This document shows positions 1 through 8,850 of a stretch of 64,000 nt of DNA, piece after piece. How positions within the stretch are numbered: position 1 is the first letter of the stretch; the number at the start of each line of letters is the position of its first letter. The notes beneath the pieces were generated by a model that did no database searches, was not told where the DNA came from, and saw only the letters and a program-made list of their open reading frames with translations. Where the stretch lies: assembly GCA_963809815.1 (NCBI GenBank), contig CAWELM010000013.1, forward strand, positions 186,001 through 250,000, written 5' to 3'. The position numbers were made by a program, and so were the translations under genes. The stretch is from CAVVJA01 sp963809815. GTDB taxonomy: Bacteria; Actinomycetota; Actinomycetes; Mycobacteriales; Jatrophihabitantaceae.

Positions 1-722
1 TCGCGGACGCAGGCGCGACTGTGGCTGACGGCATCGCCGCAGCGGTCGACGATGCGGCCGTCATCATCACCATGGTGACCGACGGACCGGCCGTCCGATC
101 GGTCGCCGCAGAGATGCTCCCGGCGATGCGCAGCGACGCTGTCTGGCTGCAGGCGTCCACCGTCGGTGCCGAGTGGGCCGACCGACTACGGGAGTTGGCC
201 GACGAGCGCGGGCGCGCGATCTTGGACGCACCCGTCTCGGGCAGCACCGGGCCGGCTCGCAATGGCACCTTGACCTGGCTTGTCGCCGGGCCGCAGGACG
301 CGATTGACGCGGCCCGGCCGGTGCTCGACGCGCTGGGGCAGCACGTTTTCCTCGTAGGAGCACGCCAGGAGGCAAGCCGACTGAAGCTAATCGTCAACGC
401 CTGGATGACCGCGGCGACCGTCGCGATGGCCGACGCGCTCAGGGCGAGCGACGAGCTCGGCGTCCCGCGCGACACCCTGCTGGAGGTGCTGTCCGGCGGT
501 CCACTCGGCATGCCGTACGCCCTCCAGAAGGCACAGCTGATGACAACACACGACTACACGCCCGGATTTCCGATCGAGCTCGCGCTCAAGGACATCCGGC
601 TCATGGAACAGGCCGAGATGCAGACGCCGCAGCTGGTGCGCGAATTGGACCGTCGCCTGACCAACGCAGCTGACGCGGGCCACGCACTCGACGACCTTGC
701 CGCCGTCGCCGCCGTCGAGTGA
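1..722 (+). CDS. NAD(P)-dependent oxidoreductase, 3-hydroxyisobutyrate dehydrogenase family (5' end outside window)
   Basis: The reading frame is already open at base 3 and ends at TGA 720-722, so the N-terminal GxGxxG nucleotide-binding loop lies before the window. What remains starts in the Rossmann domain (AAVIITMV, then a TDGPAV turn). It continues with the substrate-loop motif APVSGSTGPARNGTL and the helix carrying the catalytic lysine, in RLKLIVNAW. The all-alpha C-terminal dimerisation domain is complete. The family reduces or oxidises beta-hydroxyacids (tartronate semialdehyde, hydroxyisobutyrate) or imines; the substrate cannot be told. A LysR fragment lies just downstream on the other strand. 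Family is firm, function general. Confidence 0.88.
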   Translation, partial: ADAGATVADGIAAAVDDAAVIITMVTDGPAVRSVAAEMLPAMRSDAVWLQASTVGAEWADRLRELADERGRAILDAPVSGSTGPARNGTLTWLVAGPQDAIDAARPVLDALGQHVFLVGARQEASRLKLIVNAWMTAATVAMADALRASDELGVPRDTLLEVLSGGPLGMPYALQKAQLMTTHDYTPGFPIELALKDIRLMEQAEMQTPQLVRELDRRLTNAADAGHALDDLAAVAAVE

Positions 723-813
723 TCCAGAGACAACGCGGCCATGCGCAGGGTCAGTCTCGCCTCGCTGTTGGTGATCTTGGACTTATCGCCCTGAGGCGAC
801 GGTAGGTCCGAGA

Positions 814-1134
814 TCACGGCGGCCCCGCACGGTTCAGCTCGTCGGAAAGCTGGCGCGCGGCCGCGCTGAGCGGCCGATCCCGCCGGCGGATCAGCGCGAT
901 CGACGGATGCGCCTCGGCCGGTTGGGGCTGGTGCACCCCGACCGGCGGGCCGGGCGCGTCGGCTACCGACTGCGCGACGAGGGCGACGCCGAGCCCGGCG
1001 TTGACCAATTCGCGGATGCTGCCGGGGGCTGTGTGTTTCGAACCGGACGTCGGGACGAAACCCGGCGCGGTGTGCCGCGTGGCGAACACATACGTCAGCG
1101 TCGCCGCGCTCGCCGTTGTCGAGCTGTGCTTCAT
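814..1134 (-). pseudogene. C-terminal remnant of a LysR-type regulator
   Basis: About the last 70 residues read like the end of a LysR effector-binding domain: IRELVNAGLGVALVAQSVAD, then a beta-strand region, then IALIRRRDRPLSAAARQLSDEL. No helix-turn-helix and no first effector subdomain exist upstream on this strand. The 40 residues before the match are low complexity and probably not native. I read it as a truncated regulator that once stood convergent to the dehydrogenase. A short free-standing protein is possible but unlikely. Confidence 0.5.
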
Positions 1135-1322
1135 CGTCTCGCCGCGGGTACCGCCACTCGACAGACGGCGGCGGCGAAGGGGCGCCCGGCCGCGCGGCCG
1201 TCGCTAGCCGGACTGGCGTGGCGACCTGTGGGGTCGCTGAGCGCGCGGGTCGGGTGAGTCACATCGTCGAGGCCTGGGGTGTCTCCACTGCGACCACGAG
1301 AACGCAATAAGGGGAACCCACG

Positions 1323-2261
1323 ATGAGAGTCTTCGTTGCCGGAGCCAGCGGCGCGCTCGGAAGCCGCCTCGTTCCGCACTTGATTGACGCCGGGCACGAA
1401 GTGATCGGCACCTACCACACGCCGGCCAGCGAGCCACGGCTGCAGGCGCTCGGCGCCGAACCGGTCCAACTGGACCTGCTCGACCCGCGGGCCGTGCACC
1501 GAGCCGTGCTCGACAGCAAGCCAGATGCGATCGTGCATCAGGCCACGGCGCTGGCGAACATCTCGTTCGGCCGGAGTCTGGACAAGGTCTTCGCCGCTAC
1601 CAACCGGTTGCGCACCGAGGGCACCGACACGCTACTGGCCGCGGCCCGAGAGGCCGGCGTGCGTCGGTTCGTGGCGCAAAGCTTCGCGTCCTACCGCTAC
1701 CTGCGGCAAGGCGGACCGATCAAGACCGAAGCCGATCCGCTCGATGACACCCTGCTGCGAAACACACAGCAGAGCTTCCGCGCGATGACCTACCTGGAAC
1801 AGGCCACCACCGCCTTCGGCGGCATCGGGCTGCGCTACGGCGCGTTCTACGGCGCTGCCAACGACGCGTTGATCCACCCCGTTCGGAAACGGCAGTACCC
1901 GATCATCGGTGACGGCGGCGGGATCTTCTCCTGGATGCACCTCGACGACGGCGCCGCCGCGACTGTGCTCGCCCTCGAGCACCCTGGACCGGCGATCTAC
2001 AACATCGTCGACGACGAACCCGCCCCGGTGCGCGACTGGCTCCCGGTGCTCGCCACCGCCCTCGGCGCCAAACCACCCCGCCACGCACCGACCTGGCTGG
2101 CCCGCGTCATCGCCGGGCCGGCCGCCGTGACGCTCGCCACCCAGGCTCGTGGCGCCTCCAACACCAAGGCCAAGCGCGAACTCGGCTGGACCCCCCGGTA
2201 CCCGACCTGGCGAGTCGGCTTCCCGACGACCTATGCGGCGATCGCAACCGCCGACCGCTAA
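1323..2261 (+). CDS. NAD-dependent epimerase/dehydratase family protein
   Basis: A 312-residue extended-SDR protein. The N-terminus VAGASGALGSRL fits the GxxGxxG dinucleotide loop at residues 5-11. Later come the D-x-x-D segment after beta-3 (LDLLDPRAV), the alternative active-site region around SFASYRYLRQ, and a nucleotide-sugar-like lobe with GGGIFSWMHLDDGA, typical of the subgroup. AAGGGG lies 8 nt before the ATG. It stands alone, not in an evident operon. The natural substrate is unknown; many members act on sugar nucleotides or are NADP-dependent reductases. Confidence 0.85.
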   Translation: MRVFVAGASGALGSRLVPHLIDAGHEVIGTYHTPASEPRLQALGAEPVQLDLLDPRAVHRAVLDSKPDAIVHQATALANISFGRSLDKVFAATNRLRTEGTDTLLAAAREAGVRRFVAQSFASYRYLRQGGPIKTEADPLDDTLLRNTQQSFRAMTYLEQATTAFGGIGLRYGAFYGAANDALIHPVRKRQYPIIGDGGGIFSWMHLDDGAAATVLALEHPGPAIYNIVDDEPAPVRDWLPVLATALGAKPPRHAPTWLARVIAGPAAVTLATQARGASNTKAKRELGWTPRYPTWRVGFPTTYAAIATADR

Positions 2262-2398
2262 GCGGCCAACCAGGATGCCGGATCAACCGAACGTGCGAGA
2301 TGAACCCATATCTCCACCGATGAGTTTCGAACCGCAGCGTCGTCGTATCTCACAGACGACGTCATCGAATGGTCGCCGGGTTCGGAAGGAGCAACGCA

Positions 2399-2647
2399 AT
2401 GACGATCATGCGGAAGTCAATGGCAGACCGAACCTACGAGCAGGCGGTTGCCGCGATGGACAATGCCGCACACGCGCTGTACAACGCCGAGGTCGCGCTG
2501 CACGATGCCCACCAGACGCACGTCGACCAATGGATCGCGGCAGCACAGGACCACCTGCACCTCGCCGTCGCCGAGCACGGAGCCGCCGTCGCTCGCGTCT
2601 CGTCCCTGCGCCATCAGGCGCTCGCCGCTTTGCCCTCCGCTGCCTGA
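2399..2647 (+). CDS. Small hypothetical protein, alanine/histidine-rich helices
   Basis: The ATG at 2399 has a clear GGAAGGAG seven bases upstream, which decides the start over an upstream in-frame codon at 2369. The 82-residue product is soluble and predicted almost wholly helical. It has heptad-like spacing (YEQAVAAMDNAAHALYNAEV) and many His and Gln residues, so it may be a small coiled coil. No cysteine pair, signal peptide or membrane segment. I recognise no family. It lies 88 bases before the whiB7-like gene and could be co-transcribed with it. Confidence 0.6.
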   Translation: MTIMRKSMADRTYEQAVAAMDNAAHALYNAEVALHDAHQTHVDQWIAAAQDHLHLAVAEHGAAVARVSSLRHQALAALPSAA

Positions 2648-2735
2648 GGTCCTAATGCAGCCAGCCGCGGAGAACCCCGAATCAGCCCGGACCACCTGAG
2701 CGTGGCGTCTTGATGACAACCTGTTGGAGCACACC

Positions 2736-3104
2736 ATGAACCACCCCGGCGAGATACGCGCCGAACCCGCCTGGCTCACGGACTCGGCGCTCCGCCTCGA
2801 TCTCGCGCCCACCGAGCCGATCGGTGGGCGGTCGCCACGCGGCCTGCCGTGTCACGTGCACGATCCAGATCTCTGGTTCTCGGACTCGCCGGCGGACCTC
2901 GAACGAGCGAAGGCGCTGTGTGCCACCTGCCCGGTCCGGCGCGAGTGCCTCGCCGGCGCGCTGCGGCGGCGCGAACCATGCGGGGTCTGGGGCGGCGAGA
3001 TCTTGCAGCGCGGCCAAGTGTTGCCGTTCAAGCGAGGCCGCGGCCGCCCCCGGATTCACTTTCCGGGCGCCGGCAAGGCGGATCGTCCTCGCCAGTACGC
3101 CTGA
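2736..3104 (+). CDS. whiB7: WhiB7-like Fe-S transcriptional regulator
   Basis: The ATG at 2736 follows GGAG by seven bases. The 122-residue product has the four WhiB cysteines (39, 62, 65, 71; spacing C-x22-C-x2-C-x5-C), which hold a 4Fe-4S cluster, and the beta-turn GVWGG at 83-87. The basic tail contains an AT-hook-like RGRGRPR at about 100-106. CHVxDPDLWF and the AT-hook tail are hallmarks of WhiB7, which partners SigA and switches on intrinsic antibiotic resistance. The usual tryptophan before GVWGG is cysteine here (EPCGVWGG). The N-terminus is about 20 residues longer than in mycobacterial WhiB7. Antibiotic-efflux-type genes lie nearby, but control of them is inference. Confidence 0.85.
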   Translation: MNHPGEIRAEPAWLTDSALRLDLAPTEPIGGRSPRGLPCHVHDPDLWFSDSPADLERAKALCATCPVRRECLAGALRRREPCGVWGGEILQRGQVLPFKRGRGRPRIHFPGAGKADRPRQYA

Positions 3105-3163
3105 CCGCAGCATCGCCCGGGACCTCGAGGTCTGGCTAATGGCGGTGTTTCTAGCTACGGATG

Positions 3164-4063
3164 CTATCCGGCGGGTGCCTCGCCCTGGTCGTCCTTGTCA
3201 GCCAGCATCGTCCATAACGCTCGGGCGGCAGGGTTCGGCGGCTCTGGAGCAAGCGCCTGGGCGGTGATCGTCCAATCCCAGCGTCGGCCGCTGATAGCGA
3301 TCTGCCGGAGCCGAGCGCCTCTCGACGTCGCGATGGCTTCGGGCAGGACTGCGACACCGAGGCCGACCTCGACCAGATCGAGCAGCGTTTCGGTGTCATT
3401 TACCTCGAACGCGTAGTGCGGCTCGATCCCGCTCGTGCGAAATGCGCGGTCTGAGATCGTCCGCACTGCCCACCCGAGTGGGAAACCGACCAGCGCCCTG
3501 TCGGAGAGTGCGCGCAGTCTGACCGCCGGCTTGCCGCCGAGCGCGCTGTCAGCGCTGCTGACGACGACCAGTGGAGATTGCGCGAGCGGGATGGATACGA
3601 GGCCTGACGACTCGTCAGGTTCGGCTCGGAAAATGACGTCGACGCTGTGTTCGCCCAGTAGGCGACCGAGTTCGACGGCGCTTGCCTGTTGGAGTCGGAG
3701 CTCAATCCCCGGATACGCGGTCCGGTAGCGAGCAAGCAGCCCGGGAAGACCGAACAGTGAGGTTGCCTGCATGACGCCGAGGGTCAAGGTCCCGCGTCGC
3801 AAACCCTGCACGGCCGCGACAGCCTCGATGGCGGCGCGAGCCGATGCCAGGGTCCGTCGAGCCTCCGCGAGTAGCGCCCCGCCCGCTGCAGTCAGCTCGA
3901 CGCGACGGGTCGTGCGGGTGAACAAGTGCGCCTGCAGTTCGCGCTCCAGGGACCGGATTGTGGCCGATAGCCCCGACTGTGCGACGTAGAGGCGGGCCGC
4001 CGCCCGGGTGAAGTTCCGCTCCTCGGCGACAGCGACAAAGGCTTCGAGCTGGCGGAGCTCCAT
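3164..4063 (-). CDS. LysR family transcriptional regulator
   Basis: A 299-residue protein of standard LysR length. The N-terminal winged helix-turn-helix (RNFTRAAARLYVAQSGLSAT at about 17-36, then RSLERELQAHLFTRTTRRVELTAAG) is complete and is followed by a periplasmic-binding-like effector domain. It is transcribed away from an MFS transporter with 119 bases between the start codons. A dyad lies in that gap, the usual layout of a LysR protein that controls itself and its neighbour. The effector is unknown. Confidence 0.93.
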   Translation of the reverse strand: MELRQLEAFVAVAEERNFTRAAARLYVAQSGLSATIRSLERELQAHLFTRTTRRVELTAAGGALLAEARRTLASARAAIEAVAAVQGLRRGTLTLGVMQATSLFGLPGLLARYRTAYPGIELRLQQASAVELGRLLGEHSVDVIFRAEPDESSGLVSIPLAQSPLVVVSSADSALGGKPAVRLRALSDRALVGFPLGWAVRTISDRAFRTSGIEPHYAFEVNDTETLLDLVEVGLGVAVLPEAIATSRGARLRQIAISGRRWDWTITAQALAPEPPNPAARALWTMLADKDDQGEAPAG

Positions 4064-4080
4064 TTAGCGAGGATAGCGCT

Positions 4081-4098
4081 GAATACAAGCAGATATTC
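4081..4098. promoter_or_regulatory. Candidate LysR-box dyad between lysR and MFS gene
   Basis: GAATA-N8-TATTC is a perfect 5-bp inverted repeat, 17 bases upstream of the LysR start and 84 bases upstream of the MFS start. A further GAAT half-site sits at 4112-4115. AT-rich dyads of this size between divergent LysR and target genes are the normal recognition sites of the family. The match to the T-N11-A consensus is off by one base, so the assignment is inferred from position and symmetry. Confidence 0.5.
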
Positions 4099-4182
4099 CT
4101 ATTGGACTTCTGAATCTGTGTGAGTTGTCATGGAGACATCACGCCAAACGATGACTGTCGACCAAATACCGAAGGAAGAGGC

Positions 4183-5508
4183 ATGACCGCTGTCCTCGAG
4201 CGCTCCACGACAATCCCAGAGCCCAGCCGCCACCACCCGCCCGGCCCGGACTTCGCGACCATCGTGTCACCGCCTCGATCCCGCTATCGCTCGGGATTCT
4301 GGCTGGCGGCGGCGGCGTTCCTCATCGCGATGGCGTTCTCGACCATCCCCACGCCGCTCTATGTCCTCTACCAGCAACGCGACGGCTTCTCGTCGTTCGT
4401 CGTCACGGTCGTCTTCGCCGTCTATGCGGTGGGCGTGATCATCGGTCTGCTTCTTGCCGGACACGTCTCGGACTGGATGGGTCGGCGCCGCATCCTCGTC
4501 CCGGCCCTCGCCGTCGAGGTGCTTGCCGCCGGGCTGTTCTTGCTGTGGCCCGCCGTTCCGGGCCTTATCGTGGCCCGATTCGTCAGCGGACTGGGGATTG
4601 GGATGATCACGGCCACGGCGACCGCCTACTTGCGCGATCTCCACGCGCTCGCGCGCCCCGGCGCTGGCACCGGCCGGTTCGAGGTCGTCTCCACGGCCGC
4701 CAATCTTGGGGGCCTTGGAATTGGCACACTGCTCTCTGGAGCGCTGGCCCAGTTCGTGGGAGCCCCGCTCGTAGTCCCTTACGCGGTCTTCGCCGGCCTC
4801 CTCCTGCTCACCATCGTCGGGCTTGGCTTCGCCCCCGAGACCGTCCAACCGCCGGCCGTTCGTCCCCGGTACCGGCCCCAGCACGTGTCGTTCCGCCGCG
4901 GCGATCGGGCCACGGCCCTCATGGCCGGCGCCGGGGTGTTCGCAGGGTTCGCCGTGTTCGGTCTCTTCACCTCTCTCGCGCCGGGGTTCGTGAGCGCCAC
5001 CCTGCACCACGACAGTCGGCTCCTCGCCGGCGTGGTCTCCTTCATTGCCTTCGGCGGCGCCACGCTCGCCCAGACGACAACGGGACGTCTCGCCAACCGA
5101 ACCCGGATGCTCGCGGGCATCCTCGCCCAGGCGGTGGGGCTCGTCGTTGTGGCCGTCGCCATGGAGGATGCCAACCTGGCTGCGTTTCTCATCGGCGGCG
5201 GCCTCGCCGGCGCCGGTGCCGGGGTGGTCTTCAAGTCAGCGCTGGCCGCCTACCTGGGCTCAGCCGAGCCGGCTAGACGCGGAGAGGCCGCCTCAAGCCT
5301 CTTCTTCCTCGCCTACCTGGGCCTGATCATCCCGGTCCTCGGCATCGGGATCAGCACTCAGTTCGTGAGCGCCCAGACGGCAATGTTGTACTTCGCCGGC
5401 GTTCTCCTGGTCATCCTCGCCGCCATCGCCACCCTCGCCGGTGGGCGACAGGGCGTACACCGCATCGCCCAGGCGGTGCACCAGAGGGGTTATCGGGGTG
5501 CGATCTAG
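4183..5508 (+). CDS. MFS transporter (drug/metabolite:H+ antiporter type)
   Basis: The start at 4183 is chosen because AAGGAAGAG lies directly upstream; a frame-open extension back to 4120 has no such signal. The 441-residue product has a roughly 45-residue cytoplasmic N-terminus and twelve hydrophobic segments. The family loop-2/3 signature is clear: GHVSDWMGRRRILVPAL after TM2. An ATAYLRDLHA segment follows TM4, and a second-half counterpart (GRLANRTRMLAGI) is present. The divergent LysR protein is the likely regulator. Direction is presumably export; substrate unknown. Confidence 0.9.
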   Translation: MTAVLERSTTIPEPSRHHPPGPDFATIVSPPRSRYRSGFWLAAAAFLIAMAFSTIPTPLYVLYQQRDGFSSFVVTVVFAVYAVGVIIGLLLAGHVSDWMGRRRILVPALAVEVLAAGLFLLWPAVPGLIVARFVSGLGIGMITATATAYLRDLHALARPGAGTGRFEVVSTAANLGGLGIGTLLSGALAQFVGAPLVVPYAVFAGLLLLTIVGLGFAPETVQPPAVRPRYRPQHVSFRRGDRATALMAGAGVFAGFAVFGLFTSLAPGFVSATLHHDSRLLAGVVSFIAFGGATLAQTTTGRLANRTRMLAGILAQAVGLVVVAVAMEDANLAAFLIGGGLAGAGAGVVFKSALAAYLGSAEPARRGEAASSLFFLAYLGLIIPVLGIGISTQFVSAQTAMLYFAGVLLVILAAIATLAGGRQGVHRIAQAVHQRGYRGAI

Positions 5509-5558
5509 TGGGCGTTTCGAACTCGCCGTTGGTCTGAGGACGTTCACTCCCCTGCGCC

Positions 5559-5577
5559 TTGACCTGGAGTGCGCTCC
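5559..5577 (+). promoter_or_regulatory. MerR-type operator-like dyad, no gene attached
   Basis: TTGACCTGGAGTGCGCTCC resembles the -35 plus dyad of MerR-family-controlled promoters (TTGACCT followed by a GGAG/CTCC palindrome). A good -10 at 19-20 bases is not visible, and the DNA downstream on the plus strand holds no recognisable gene before the convergent acetyltransferase ends at 5690. It is either a decayed promoter or coincidence. The rest of the gap 5509-5689 shows nothing. Confidence 0.25.
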
Positions 5578-5689
5578 CTACAACAGGAGCTCGACGTCTT
5601 TCGGCCGACCCAGAGGCCGTGGCCGCGTACGACTGGTTCGATGCCGAGGATTCGGCGCCCGGGTTTACCGGCGTCCGCATATCGAGCGG

Positions 5690-6196
5690 TCAGCCGATCG
5701 ACGGAATCTGGATGTTGGAGTAATACGGCTTCCAAAACGTGAATTCTGCCGCGAGCCAGTGCCGGAGGCCCTCGTAGAGCATTGTGTAGTAGCCCGCGGC
5801 GTAGGCGTCGGGCGTGACCCACCAACTGACGTCGACGTCGTACGCGATGAGCTCGGCACTCAGCGGGGTGCGGCTGCCCATCGGGTAGAGGTAGCAGCAC
5901 CCGAGGTAGGCGCCGGCGGCATTGCGGACGACGTAGGAAAAGGATGAGCCTTCGCGGAATTCGAGCTCGTGCCAGACAAGATCGACGAAGTCATAATCCT
6001 CACTGACCGGCTCGGTCGGCCATGTGCCGCCACGGGTCTGCTGAATGAGGGCGAGGCTCGCGTTTATTCCGCGAACGTCGTCGGCGAGGTCGCTGCGGCT
6101 GATCGCCGTGGCGACGAGATCGTTGTAGACGAGTCGTCTGGGCGCGGCGGCGCCATCCGGCAACAAGAGTTTCTTTGTCAGCCGGGTGTAGTCCAT
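5690..6196 (-). CDS. GNAT-like acetyltransferase-fold protein
   Basis: The ATG at 6196 is preceded by GGAG on the minus strand, giving 168 residues. The middle reads as the GNAT core: FSYVVRNAAGAYLGCCYLYP (beta-4 with an acetyl-CoA-site bulge), then VDVSWWVTPDAYAAGYYTML in place of the usual V-x-x-x-Q/R-x-x-G/A helix. This fits a diverged N-acetyltransferase rather than a canonical one. It starts 17 bases after the methyltransferase stops, so the two are one transcript. Substrate unknown. Confidence 0.7.
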   Translation of the reverse strand: MDYTRLTKKLLLPDGAAAPRRLVYNDLVATAISRSDLADDVRGINASLALIQQTRGGTWPTEPVSEDYDFVDLVWHELEFREGSSFSYVVRNAAGAYLGCCYLYPMGSRTPLSAELIAYDVDVSWWVTPDAYAAGYYTMLYEGLRHWLAAEFTFWKPYYSNIQIPSIG

Positions 6197-6213
6197 GCTC
6201 GTCTCCGTTCGCC

Positions 6214-7002
6214 TCACGCTGCCGGCCACCGCGCAGCAATGATCCACGCGCGTGAATCGAACAACACGCCGCCGTTGGTTTGGTGTGCTGCGATGAGTGT
6301 GCCCAAACGGGCGACGGCGTGCTCCCGGGCGGGCGGGTCGAGAGCGGCGAGCAGGTTCTCCGTGACCCGCAGGCCTAGCACCATTTCGGTGGCCGTGGCC
6401 ACGTCCGGCCCGTACGACACCGGCTCGTGCACATCGGTGAACGTCACATCGACGAACCCGGCCCGACCCAAGATGCTTTCGACCACCGGTGGCTCGCCGA
6501 GGGCGAACGGATCCAGGCCGGCCGCGGGCGGTTGGCGCGAGCCGATCGTCTCACTCACAGCCACCGACCATTCGTTGCGTTCCTGCTGCTGCCAGACGAG
6601 CAGTATGAGCCGGGCATCCGCACGCAGCGCCCGTCCGATATTCGTGAACGCCGCCACCAGGTCACCGAAGAACATCACTCCGAACCGACTGATGCAGACG
6701 TCGAACTCGCCGGGCGGGAACGGATGGGTCTGCGCGTCCGCCTGCTCGTAGGCGACATTCGTCAGACCTTCGTCAGCGCTGATCCGGCGGGCCAGGGCGA
6801 GCGCGTCCCCCGAGATGTCGACGCCGAGCACGCTGCCGTCCGCCGCGATCCGGGCCGCCTGGCGGGTCGACTCACCGGTTCCGCAGCCGATATCGAGCAC
6901 CCGGTCGTCGCGATCGATGGCTGCGACGGCGCGGAATCGCTCGTTGTGCGGGCGTATCTCCGCGTCGAAGAGGTCGGCCCGGGTGACCCGCAGATTGCTC
7001 AT
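6214..7002 (-). CDS. Class I SAM-dependent methyltransferase
   Basis: A 262-residue protein. Motif I is VLDIGCGTGESTRQAAR, the acidic end of beta-2 is VLGVDIS, motif II is NVAYEQADAQTHPF, and FDVCISRFGVMFF fits motif III of the UbiE/COQ5-like group. The C-terminal third carries the substrate lid. First gene of a two-gene unit with the acetyltransferase downstream. Small-molecule methylation is likely; the target cannot be deduced. Confidence 0.88.
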   Translation of the reverse strand: MSNLRVTRADLFDAEIRPHNERFRAVAAIDRDDRVLDIGCGTGESTRQAARIAADGSVLGVDISGDALALARRISADEGLTNVAYEQADAQTHPFPPGEFDVCISRFGVMFFGDLVAAFTNIGRALRADARLILLVWQQQERNEWSVAVSETIGSRQPPAAGLDPFALGEPPVVESILGRAGFVDVTFTDVHEPVSYGPDVATATEMVLGLRVTENLLAALDPPAREHAVARLGTLIAAHQTNGGVLFDSRAWIIAARWPAA

Positions 7003-7193
7003 GGCTGGATCGTCTCATCGCGCAGCAGACCATGCACGGTGATCAATTCTCGCGCCTCGAGTCTGCCGTTCGGCGGTCAGCTGCCGGCGGCGGAGCGACT
7101 ATGTGACCAACCCCCCGACGGGCATGCCCACGCCTTCTGATCGAGTTTCGAAGCCCCGCGCCATTTCACTCGCGCGGCGCTTGGTGGCCTGTC

Positions 7194-7580
7194 CTAGTGT
7201 CCTGCGCCGCGCTTGATCTCTTGCAGCGACCAGCCGTTGCCGTCCGGGTCGCTGAAGAATGCGAACCGTGAACCGGGTGCGCCCTCGGGGCCGAGTTGCT
7301 GCACTTCACTGATGGGGACACCGCGGCCGAACAGCACATCGCGTACCGCATCGATATCCTCGACGACCAGCTGCGGGCCCTTGGTTGTGCCAGGCTCGCC
7401 GAGGGGCATCCCTTCGCCGATCACCACGGAGCACGCCGATCCCGGCGGAGTCATCTGTACGACCCGCATCCCGGGCGCAGGCCGGGCGTCGTGGTCGAGG
7501 CCGAAGCCAACCTGGTCAACGTAGAACGCCTTCGCAACATCGACGTCAGACACCGGTATGCCGATGACTTCGAGTTTCAT
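7194..7580 (-). CDS. VOC (glyoxalase/bleomycin-resistance) family protein
   Basis: 128 residues from ATG 7580. Two beta-alpha-beta-beta-beta modules are visible: IGIPVSDVDVAKAFYVDQVG, and later LVVEDIDAVRDVLFGRGV ending in FAFFSDPDGNGWSLQEIK. The C-terminal DPDGNxWxLQE gives the usual metal-binding glutamate. A GAGGAG stands at a better distance from an in-frame GTG at 7586, so the true start may add two residues. Function within the superfamily is open. Confidence 0.85.
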   Translation of the reverse strand: MKLEVIGIPVSDVDVAKAFYVDQVGFGLDHDARPAPGMRVVQMTPPGSACSVVIGEGMPLGEPGTTKGPQLVVEDIDAVRDVLFGRGVPISEVQQLGPEGAPGSRFAFFSDPDGNGWSLQEIKRGAGH

Positions 7581-7926
7581 ATCCACCGCAACCGCTCCTC
7601 GTGTCGTGTCCTGACATGCACACGCCCTTGGGACATCCTCGGGGCCACATTCCGGCCCCGGACCAGAACCCACCCTAGGGCGTCCGCGCGTCGGACACCG
7701 CCGTGACGGAGCGATACGGCGCCGACAGACGAACCGGCTGCAGTGACTCCTTCCAGGTGAGTGGTGAAGTCTTCCGTTCGTGGCGCGCTGCCGACAGCAG
7801 CGGGGCACGCTGCCCAACTAGGTTGCGGTCAATTTCTACAACGAGGGTGACCTGTTCCGGGTGGTCGACGAGCTCAACGGCGTGCAGTGACCTCACGAGA
7901 GCTGGCCTGCCAGCGACGGCCTTCCA
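7581..7926. pseudogene. Gene-poor gap with possible aminotransferase class-V C-terminal scrap (7822-7890, plus strand)
   Basis: The gap holds no intact gene. On the plus strand 7822-7890 reads V-A-V-N-F-Y-N-E-G-D-L-F-R-V-V-D-E-L and then a stop. This resembles the extreme C-terminus of class-V aminotransferases (small-domain strand, YNT/E, then a final helix). A stop codon lies immediately before it. At only 22 residues, chance cannot be excluded. Confidence 0.25.
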
Positions 7927-8751
7927 CTAGGCCGGCGAACGGCGCCCGCGGCCCGGCAGCCGTAGTCGGCGGCGCCGCCCCCCGTCGCCGATCACCGAGA
8001 CGACGGTCTGCGCGAGGTGCGGGCAGCCGGTCGAGGGAAACGCATCCCGCCGGTGCCGGTGGAGAATCAGGAACAGGTCCCCAGGCGGCGCGTCCCGGTA
8101 TAGGCGATCCAGGCGCAGGCGGTCGATCGCGGCGAGAGTCGGGGTGTAGATCGCGTCGTGCCAGTTCGCCGCGATCTCCGAATTCTCGAGTACGCGTCCG
8201 CGCCCCCGCATCATGTGGTAGCCGTGCACTTGTATGTTTTCCAGCAGCTCGAGGTAAAGCGCGGGCCGGCTTACCGCGATCCGGACCCGGGAACGCCCCT
8301 CGGCAAGCCCGCTGTCCTCGAGGAAGATGCGCTCGAGCTCCCGCAGGACGACCTCGAGCATGTCCGCCCCGGCCGGGAGCGGGACGCGCGCGATGAGCTC
8401 GGTCACGTCGGCGTCGATCATCGCCGCGCCGCTCCGCCGCGCGAGGGCGGTGCGGTGGTGACCGTCGATCACGAAGTACGTCTCGCCGAGCTTGACCGCC
8501 ACAATCGGCGGGAACAAGCCCTCGGCGAACCCGTCCTGGAGCGAGCGCATCCGATCGCGACTGGAGGAGAGAAGCGGGCGGAAGTCGCGGGTAAACGAAC
8601 TGACGCGGCCCTGTGTGCCGACGAGCGCGTCGACCGGGATCTCGCAGACGCCCAGATATCGACGCCCGAACGGCTTCAGTCGCCGCTCGACCTCGTCGAG
8701 CACTAGCAGGCGGTCGCGGCCGCTCGGCGCCTTCATCGCGAGGTCAACCAT
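7927..8751 (-). CDS. ParB/sulfiredoxin-fold nuclease-like protein
   Basis: 274 residues from ATG 8751. The N-terminal domain carries the ParB/Srx signature: PPIVAVKLGETYFVIDGHHR, followed by TALARRSG, where classical ParB has GERR. The rest is helical with no helix-turn-helix, so this is not a chromosome-partition ParB. Free-standing ParB-like domains of this type are often described as nucleases or phosphotransferases. The C-terminus (GGRRRRLRLPGRGRR) is strongly basic. No strong ribosome site; a second ATG at 8736 is possible. Biological role unknown. Confidence 0.7.
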   Translation of the reverse strand: MVDLAMKAPSGRDRLLVLDEVERRLKPFGRRYLGVCEIPVDALVGTQGRVSSFTRDFRPLLSSSRDRMRSLQDGFAEGLFPPIVAVKLGETYFVIDGHHRTALARRSGAAMIDADVTELIARVPLPAGADMLEVVLRELERIFLEDSGLAEGRSRVRIAVSRPALYLELLENIQVHGYHMMRGRGRVLENSEIAANWHDAIYTPTLAAIDRLRLDRLYRDAPPGDLFLILHRHRRDAFPSTGCPHLAQTVVSVIGDGGRRRRLRLPGRGRRSPA

Positions 8752-8850
8752 AACAACCGGGTGGCCTGCGTCAGGGCGCAAACCAGACGCCTACTGTCAC
8801 GCGAGGGATGTCGTTGCAGAATGACGGCCGGCTCTCCGTATGGGGATGAC

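Noticed and set aside
7927..8751. Chromosome-partition ParB
   Set aside because: The Srx/ParB-like motif is present but no helix-turn-helix or ParA neighbour, and GERR is replaced by GHHR.
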